7,477 nt of DNA. Source: Gammaproteobacteria bacterium. GTDB taxonomy: Bacteria > Pseudomonadota > Gammaproteobacteria > S144-34. Below, in pieces: positions 1 through 7,477 of the stretch (its first letter is position 1; each line of letters opens with the position of its first letter). The stretch spans positions 1 to 7,477 of the forward strand of contig WGBS01000281.1 of NCBI GenBank assembly GCA_015494165.1, read 5' to 3'. The notes under the pieces are model-generated. The model saw only the letters and a program-made list of their open reading frames with translations. It did no database searches and had not been told where the DNA came from. The position numbers and the translations under genes are program-made.

Positions 1-161
1 CGCCCACCCCGCCTTCCGAGAATCGTTCGCCGCACGGGCCGCGGCGCAGGGAACCCGCCCGCACCCAGCCTCGTACCCCTTCGGCGCAGGCACATTCCCG
101 GCGGCGTGACGGACGGGGCACGTGACGCGGCGCGGCCGCACACAGGGGAGGCCACAGCAAG
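1..161. other. trxA upstream region, possible end of an upstream gene
   Basis: No recognisable gene lies here. On the + strand one frame is open from base 2 to a TGA at 107-109 and reads like a possible protein C-terminus (ending ...SYPFGAGTFPAA). A second frame is open from base 1 to a TGA at 163-165. GC by codon position does not clearly favour either frame, so a truncated upstream CDS is only a possibility. The direct repeat CGTGACG occurs at 105-111 and 121-127. I could not place a convincing sigma-70 promoter in this GC-rich stretch, although the trxA promoter probably lies here or further upstream. Confidence 0.3.
145..151 (+). promoter_or_regulatory. Shine-Dalgarno site of trxA
   Basis: GGGGAGG ends 10 bases before a GTG at 162. 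It fixes GTG as the trxA start, since no ATG is available at the expected N-terminus. Confidence 0.7.
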
Positions 162-494
162 GTGAGCGACAACATCGTCGAGGTGACCGACGACACCTTC
201 GAGCAGGAAGTGCTCAGGTCCAAGACGCCCGTGCTCGTGGACTACTGGGCCGAGTGGTGCGGTCCCTGCAAGATGATCGCGCCGGTCCTTGAGGAGATCG
301 CCCAGGAATACGCCGGCCGCCTCAAGGTGGCCAAGCTCAACATCGACGAGAACCCGGGCACGCCGCCGAAGTTCGGCATCCGCGGCATTCCCACGCTGAT
401 GCTGTTCAAGAACGGCGCCGTGGAGGCGACCAAGGTGGGCGCGGTGTCCAAGAGCCAGCTCGCGGCCTTTCTCGAGGCCAATCTCAAGGACTGA
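162..494 (+). CDS. trxA: Thioredoxin
   Basis: Small cytoplasmic dithiol oxidoreductase. It reduces disulfides in targets such as ribonucleotide reductase and is itself recycled by NADPH-dependent thioredoxin reductase. The 110-residue product is the usual single-domain length. It carries the active site WCGPCK (residues 32-37), the buried acidic residue D27 (equivalent to E. coli Asp26), and the cis-proline loop GIRGIPT with P77. The stretch NPGTPPKFGIRGIPT is nearly identical to E. coli TrxA. Translation starts at GTG behind a good Shine-Dalgarno site. There is no signal peptide, so this is the cytosolic type. rho follows in the same direction, a gene order conserved in gammaproteobacteria. 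No key residue is missing. Identification is very secure. Confidence 0.97.
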   Translation: MSDNIVEVTDDTFEQEVLRSKTPVLVDYWAEWCGPCKMIAPVLEEIAQEYAGRLKVAKLNIDENPGTPPKFGIRGIPTLMLFKNGAVEATKVGAVSKSQLAAFLEANLKD

Positions 495-561
495 GGCTGG
501 CTGACCGGCTGCCGGAGGCGAGGCCGGGCGGCCCGCCGCCGGGCCATGTGATCTGAGAGCC

Positions 562-2001
<1,440 letters not shown>

Positions 2002-2003
2002 GT

Positions 2004-2059
2004 CGGGTTGCGGTCTGCGGTATACGGTCCACGGTGATCCGTGGAGCGTGAGCCGTGGC
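2004..2059 (+). repeat. Degenerate heptamer array, left block (8 units)
   Basis: Eight consecutive 7-bp units start two bases after the rho stop: CGGGTTG, CGGTCTG, CGGTATA, CGGTCCA, CGGTGAT, CCGTGGA, GCGTGAG, CCGTGGC. The first unit is the exact reverse complement of CAACCCG, a unit of the array at 2136-2233. This block therefore looks like a diverged array in the opposite orientation. It is noncoding, after the rho stop. Confidence 0.7.
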
Positions 2060-2073
2060 CTGTTTCCCAGCAG

Positions 2074-2101
2074 CGGGAGGCGGGGGTCGGGAGGCGAGGG
2101 T
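2074..2101 (+). repeat. Heptamer array, inner left block (4 units)
   Basis: Four units CGGGAGG, CGGGGGT, CGGGAGG, CGAGGGT run in the CGGG orientation. They can pair with 2133-2160: 20 of 28 positions are Watson-Crick pairs, and 24 of 28 pair if G-U is allowed in RNA. The block forms the left arm of an imperfect inverted repeat around the hairpin at 2106-2120. Confidence 0.65.
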
Positions 2102-2105
2102 TGGA

Positions 2106-2135
2106 GCGCCCTTCGGGCGCGGCCGTTTGGTCTTT
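2106..2135 (+). terminator. Candidate rho terminator hairpin
   Basis: A perfect 6-bp GC stem (2106-2111 with 2115-2120, GCGCCC/GGGCGC) has a TTC loop. It is followed, 5 bases later, by a loose T-rich stretch at 2126-2135. It sits at the centre of the larger heptamer inverted repeat in the convergent rho/glgP spacer. The T tract is weak and displaced, so efficient intrinsic termination is uncertain. Confidence 0.4.
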
Positions 2136-2233
2136 CCCGTCTCCCGTCACCCGTCTCCCGCAACCCGCAACCCGTCTCCCGCAACCCGCAACCCGTCACC
2201 CGTCACCCGTCACCCGCAACCCGTCTCCCGTCC
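2136..2233. repeat. Perfect-period heptamer tandem array (14 CCC runs)
   Basis: CCC runs begin at 2136, 2143, 2150 and every 7 bases to 2227, fourteen in all with no slip in register. The 4-base spacers are GTCT, GTCA or GCAA, in the order GTCT, GTCA, GTCT, GCAA, GCAA, GTCT, GCAA, GCAA, GTCA, GTCA, GTCA, GCAA, GTCT, ending with GTCC. The units are thus three variants of one 7-mer. From 2136 to 2229 the + strand is about 59% C and 14% G. The array ends one base before the glgP stop codon. It resembles in kind the short tandemly repeated heptamers known from cyanobacteria, but I claim no homology. No stop codon occurs in it in any + frame, so it gives spurious Ser/Pro/Arg/Asn-rich open frames. 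Confidence 0.95.
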
Positions 2234-2234
2234 G

Positions 2235-4712
<2,478 letters not shown>

Positions 4713-4722
4713 GGTGTCGCTG

Positions 4723-4729
4723 CCCTCCC
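4723..4729 (-). promoter_or_regulatory. Shine-Dalgarno site of glgP
   Basis: On the minus strand GGGAGGG lies 10 bases before ATG 4712-4710. It supports this start over an upstream one. Confidence 0.6.
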
Positions 4730-4733
4730 GCGC

Positions 4734-4750
4734 GGCCGGCGGCGCCGGCC
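4734..4750. promoter_or_regulatory. Perfect 7-bp inverted repeat just upstream of the glgP ribosome site
   Basis: GGCCGGC (4734-4740) and GCCGGCC (4744-4750) flank a 3-base loop, four bases before the glgP Shine-Dalgarno site. It could be an operator or an mRNA hairpin near the ribosome site. In such GC-rich sequence it may also be chance. Confidence 0.3.
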
Positions 4751-4768
4751 CTCACGCCCACGTTATTC

Positions 4769-4797
4769 AAGAAACGGGCCAGCGGCAACGCCGCCCG
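4769..4797 (-). terminator. Weak candidate terminator after purD
   Basis: On the minus strand, CGGGC (4797-4793) pairs with GCCCG (4779-4775), with a further GGC/GCC pairing inside, and TTTCTT follows (4774-4769). This is the most AT-rich spot in the spacer. It lies just after the purD stop and upstream of glgP, so it could partly separate glgP from the purine genes. The stem is short and interrupted. Confidence 0.35.
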
Positions 4798-4804
4798 GCA
4801 GGCC

Positions 4805-6094
4805 TCAGGCGCCGCGGGCGACGGCGCGGTAGCCGATGTCGCGGCGGTAGTAGACGTCGGGCCAGCGGATGCCGGCGGCGACCTCGTAGGCGCGGCGCTG
4901 GGCCGCGGCGACGGTCTCCCCGAGGGCGGTGACGCACAGCACGCGCCCGCCCGCCGTCACCACGCGCCCCTCGGCGTCGAGGGCGGTGCCGGCGTGGAAG
5001 ATCTTGACGTCCTCGGGCTCGCGCTCCGGCAGCCCCTCGATGACGTCGCCCTTGCGGTAGGCGCCGGGGTAGCCGCCGGCGGCGAGCACCACGCCGAGGG
5101 CCGCGCGCGGGTCCCACTCGGCGGCGGTCTCCTCCAGGCGGCCGCCGAGCGCGGCCTCCATCAGGGAGACGAGGTCGGAGCGCAGGCGCATGAGGATGGG
5201 CTGCGCCTCCGGGTCGCCCATGCGCACGTTGAACTCGAGCACCCGCGGCGTGCCGTCGCGGGCGATCATCAGCCCGGCGTAGAGGAAGCCGACGTAGGGG
5301 CGGCCTTCGGCCTCGAGGCCGCGCACCGTGGGCAGGATCACCTCGTCCATGATGCGGCGGTGGACCGCCTCGGTCACCACCGGCGCGGGGGAGTAGGCGC
5401 CCATGCCGCCGGTGTTGGGGCCCGTGTCGCCCTCGCCCACGGCCTTGTGGTCCTGGGAGGTGGCGAGTGGCAGCACCGCGCCGCCCGTGCCGACCATGAC
5501 GATGAAGCTCGCCTCCTCGCCCTCGAGGAACTCCTCGACCACCACGCGCCGCCCGGCCTCGCCGAAGGCCCCCTCGGCGAGCATGGCGCGCGCGGCGCGC
5601 TGGGCCTCCTCCACGGTGCGGGCGACCGTGACGCCCTTGCCGGCGGCGAGGCCGTCGGCCTTGACCACCACCGGGGCGCCCCACTCGGCGATGCGCGCGC
5701 AGGCGGCGTCGGCGTCGTCGAAGGTCTCGTAGCGCGCGGTGGGGATGCCGTGGCGGGCGAGAAAGTCCTTGGTGAAGACCTTCGAGCCCTCGAGCTCGGC
5801 CGCGGCGCGGCGCGGGCCGAAGCAGGGCACGCCGGCCTCGGCGAGGGCGTCGGCGACGCCGGCGACGAGCGGCGCCTCGGGGCCGACCACCACCAGCCCC
5901 ACGCCCTCGGTGCGCGCGAGCGCGACGAGCGCGTCGAGGTCGTCGGCTGCGACCGCGACGTTGCGCACGCGCGGCTCCCGCGCCGTGCCCGCGTTGCCGG
6001 GCGCGACCAGCACCTCCTCCACGCGCGGCGACTGCGCGCACTTCCAGGCGAGCGCGTGCTCGCGCCCGCCGCCGCCGATGACCAGGACCTTCAT
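4805..6094 (-). CDS. purD: Phosphoribosylamine-glycine ligase (GAR synthetase)
   Basis: ATP-grasp enzyme of de novo purine synthesis. It joins glycine to 5-phosphoribosylamine, giving GAR, ADP and phosphate, in the cytoplasm. The 429 residues match the usual length. The N-terminal domain opens with MKVLVIGGGGREHALAWK and holds VVVGPEAPLVAGVADAL (68-84). The ATP-grasp part shows KADGLAAGKGV (145-155), the signature QDHKAVGEGDTGPNTGGMGAYSP (214-236), and the metal-binding EFNVRMGDPEAQP (287-299; many homologues read DPETQP). The C-terminal domain ends DVYYRRDIGYRAVARGA. ATG 6094 follows the run AGGGGGG (6101-6107) by 6 bases. It lies 29 bp after the purH stop, so the two are almost certainly co-transcribed, a common pairing in proteobacteria. 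Nothing essential is missing. Confidence 0.97.
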   Translation of the reverse strand: MKVLVIGGGGREHALAWKCAQSPRVEEVLVAPGNAGTAREPRVRNVAVAADDLDALVALARTEGVGLVVVGPEAPLVAGVADALAEAGVPCFGPRRAAAELEGSKVFTKDFLARHGIPTARYETFDDADAACARIAEWGAPVVVKADGLAAGKGVTVARTVEEAQRAARAMLAEGAFGEAGRRVVVEEFLEGEEASFIVMVGTGGAVLPLATSQDHKAVGEGDTGPNTGGMGAYSPAPVVTEAVHRRIMDEVILPTVRGLEAEGRPYVGFLYAGLMIARDGTPRVLEFNVRMGDPEAQPILMRLRSDLVSLMEAALGGRLEETAAEWDPRAALGVVLAAGGYPGAYRKGDVIEGLPEREPEDVKIFHAGTALDAEGRVVTAGGRVLCVTALGETVAAAQRRAYEVAAGIRWPDVYYRRDIGYRAVARGA

Positions 6095-6100
6095 GCGCAG

Positions 6101-6107
6101 CCCCCCT
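6101..6107 (-). promoter_or_regulatory. Shine-Dalgarno site of purD
   Basis: AGGGGGG on the minus strand lies 6 bases before the purD ATG, within the 29-bp purH-purD gap. It fixes the MKVLVIGGGG start. Confidence 0.6.
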
Positions 6108-6123
6108 GCCTGCTGCTGCCGCC

Positions 6124-7428
6124 TCAGTGGCGGAAGTGGCGCATGCCCGTGAACACCATCGCCATGCCGTGCTCGTCGGCGGCGGCGATCACCTCCTCGT
6201 CGCGCACCGAGCCGCCGGGCTGGATCACGGCCGTCACGCCCGCCTCGGCCGCCTGGTCGATGCCGTCGCGGAAGGGGAAGAAGGCGTCGGAGGCCATGAC
6301 CGAGCCGCGCACCTCGAGCCCCTCGGCGGCGGCCTTCTCGGCGGCGATGCGCGCCGACCACACGCGGCTCATCTGGCCGGCGCCGACGCCGACGGTGCGC
6401 CCGTCGCGGGCATAGACGATGGCGTTCGACTTGACGAACTTGACCACGCGCCAGGCGAAGAGCAGGTCCTCGAGCTCGCGCTCGTCCGGCGCGCGGCGCG
6501 TGACCACGCGCAGGTCCCCGCGCCCGACCATGGCCACGTCGCGGTCCTGCACGAGCAGGCCCCCGGTGACGCGGCGCAGGTCGAGCCCGGCGGGGGCCGG
6601 GCCGAGGGCGCCGCAGGCGAGCACGCGCACGTTGGGCTTCGCGGCGAGCGCCGCGCGCGCCTCCTCCGTGACCTCCGGGGCGACGATCACCTCCACGAAC
6701 TGCCGCTCGACGATGGCGCGCGCCGTCCCGCCGTCGAGGGGGCGGTTGAAGGCGATGATGCCGCCGAAGGCGGATGTGGGGTCGGTCGCGTAGGCGCGCT
6801 CGTAGGCCTCGCCGATGCCGTCCGCCACCGCCACCCCGCAGGGGTTGGCGTGCTTGACGATGACGCAGGCGGGCCGCTCGAACTGGCGCACGCACTCGAG
6901 GGCGGCGTCGGCGTCGGCGACATTGTTGAACGACAGCGGCTTTCCCTGGAGCTGGGCCGCGGTGGCCACGCTCGCCCCGGCGAAGCCCGGCTCGCGGTAG
7001 AAGGCGGCGCGCTGGTGCGGATTCTCGCCGTAGCGCATGTCGCCCGCCTTCTCGAACTGGAGCGTGAGCCAGGGCGGGAAAGGCGCGGGCGCGTCCCTGC
7101 CGCCCAGGCGCGCGCCCAGCCAGGCGGCGATGGCGCCGTCGTAGCGCGCGGTGTGGGCGAAGGCGCGCGCGGCGAGCTCGCGCCGCAGGGCGAGCCCCGT
7201 GCCCCCCTCGCGGGCGAGGGCCTCGAGCACGCGCGCGTAGTCCGACGGCTCCACCACCACCGTGACCCAGGCGTGGTTCTTGGCCGCGGCGCGGATCATG
7301 GCGGGCCCGCCGACGTCGATCTGCTCGACGGCCTCCTCCAGCGTGCAGCCCTCGCGCGCGGCGGTCGCCTCGAAGGGGTAGAGGTTGACGGCCACGAGGT
7401 CGATGGGGTGGATGCCGTGCTCGCACAT
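6124..7428 (-). CDS. purH: AICAR transformylase/IMP cyclohydrolase, N-terminus missing
   Basis: Bifunctional enzyme of the last two steps to IMP: formylation of AICAR with 10-formyl-THF, then ring closure. About 434 residues are visible of the roughly 520-530 usual, so some 90 N-terminal residues of the cyclohydrolase domain are absent. The methionine at 7428 is internal: the text from it, HGIHPIDLVAVNLYPFE, is the middle of that domain, not a start. Further motifs in visible numbering are IDVGGPAMIRAAAKN (37-51), MRYGENPHQRAAFY (131-144), KPLSFNNVADADAA (163-176), catalytic KHANPCG (192-198), DPTSAFGGIIAFNRPLD (216-232), KSNAIVYARDG (333-343), SDAFFPFRDGID (380-391) and the C-terminus VFTGMRHFRH. 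The frame stays open to the window edge, but the last 47 bases are an inverted copy of purH and should not be read as its N-terminus. purD follows after 29 bp. Confidence 0.93.
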   Translation of the reverse strand: MCEHGIHPIDLVAVNLYPFEATAAREGCTLEEAVEQIDVGGPAMIRAAAKNHAWVTVVVEPSDYARVLEALAREGGTGLALRRELAARAFAHTARYDGAIAAWLGARLGGRDAPAPFPPWLTLQFEKAGDMRYGENPHQRAAFYREPGFAGASVATAAQLQGKPLSFNNVADADAALECVRQFERPACVIVKHANPCGVAVADGIGEAYERAYATDPTSAFGGIIAFNRPLDGGTARAIVERQFVEVIVAPEVTEEARAALAAKPNVRVLACGALGPAPAGLDLRRVTGGLLVQDRDVAMVGRGDLRVVTRRAPDERELEDLLFAWRVVKFVKSNAIVYARDGRTVGVGAGQMSRVWSARIAAEKAAAEGLEVRGSVMASDAFFPFRDGIDQAAEAGVTAVIQPGGSVRDEEVIAAADEHGMAMVFTGMRHFRH

Positions 7429-7477
7429 GGCCTCGTCGCCGTCAACCTCTACCCCTTCGAGGCGACCGCCGCGCGCG
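7353..7477. repeat. Terminal inverted repeat, probable fold-back chimera
   Basis: Bases 7431-7477 are the reverse complement of 7353-7399 at 46 of 47 positions, separated by 31 bases (7400-7430), and the right arm ends exactly at the window end. Both arms encode the PurH stretch LVAVNLYPFEATAAR, on the minus strand in the left arm and on the plus strand in the right. The single mismatch (7393 against 7437) is a synonymous GTG/GTC valine difference. A genuine inverted copy inside purH would destroy the gene, so an assembly or amplification fold-back is likelier. Confidence 0.9.

Noticed and set aside
530..545. GGCCC/GGGCC 5-bp stem between trxA and rho as a terminator
   Set aside because: No T tract follows and the stem is short. 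With rho so close downstream, read-through is expected. Several alternative pairings exist in the same GC-rich stretch.
2136..2233. CRISPR array
   Set aside because: The repeat unit is 7 bp with no unique spacers, so it is a simple tandem repeat.
4994..6415. Plus-strand open frame (about 473 codons) opposite purD and the end of purH
   Set aside because: It is antisense to two well-identified genes, has no recognisable motif, and runs across the purH-purD boundary.
7429..7477. purH N-terminal residues encoded to the window edge
   Set aside because: This stretch is almost wholly an inverted copy of 7353-7399, and its translation on the minus strand (RGGRLEGVEVDGDEA) does not resemble the PurH N-terminal domain.

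Overview
The window is very GC-rich (about 70% by eye) and gene-dense. It reads as ordinary chromosome from a high-GC gammaproteobacterium. The pointers are the trxA-rho gene order, a Rho core that aligns with E. coli Rho without gaps as far as the P-loop, and the adjacent purH-purD pair. The Chromatiales/Ectothiorhodospiraceae neighbourhood is a guess. The exact taxon cannot be fixed from this sequence alone.

Layout: 1-161 is the trxA upstream region, possibly with the tail of a preceding gene. 162-494 (+) is thioredoxin. 562-2001 (+) is transcription termination factor Rho, with an unusual Ala/Gly/Arg-rich N-terminal extension ahead of the canonical start at 745. 2002-2234 is the spacer between convergent rho and glgP and is almost entirely heptamer repeats. 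2235-4712 (-) is a complete glycogen/maltodextrin phosphorylase. 4713-4804 is a short spacer with a weak terminator and a palindrome. 4805-6094 (-) is PurD. 6124 to about 7430 (-) is PurH, lacking its N-terminus. The last 47 bases are an inverted copy of purH sequence just inside the window, most likely a fold-back or chimeric contig end.

How the genes relate: trxA and rho are adjacent and co-oriented as in E. coli. purH and purD lie in one minus-strand unit 29 bp apart, and supply the last two steps to IMP and an early step of the same pathway. glgP follows them after 92 bp and probably has its own expression signals; it has no obvious functional link to purines.

The most noteworthy structure is the rho/glgP spacer. 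Fourteen CCC runs lie at an exact 7-bp period next to the glgP stop codon. On the left, degenerate heptamers run in the opposite orientation, so the spacer forms a large imperfect inverted repeat around a small hairpin. I see no mobile element, CRISPR array, tRNA or rRNA, and no clear undescribed multi-gene system.
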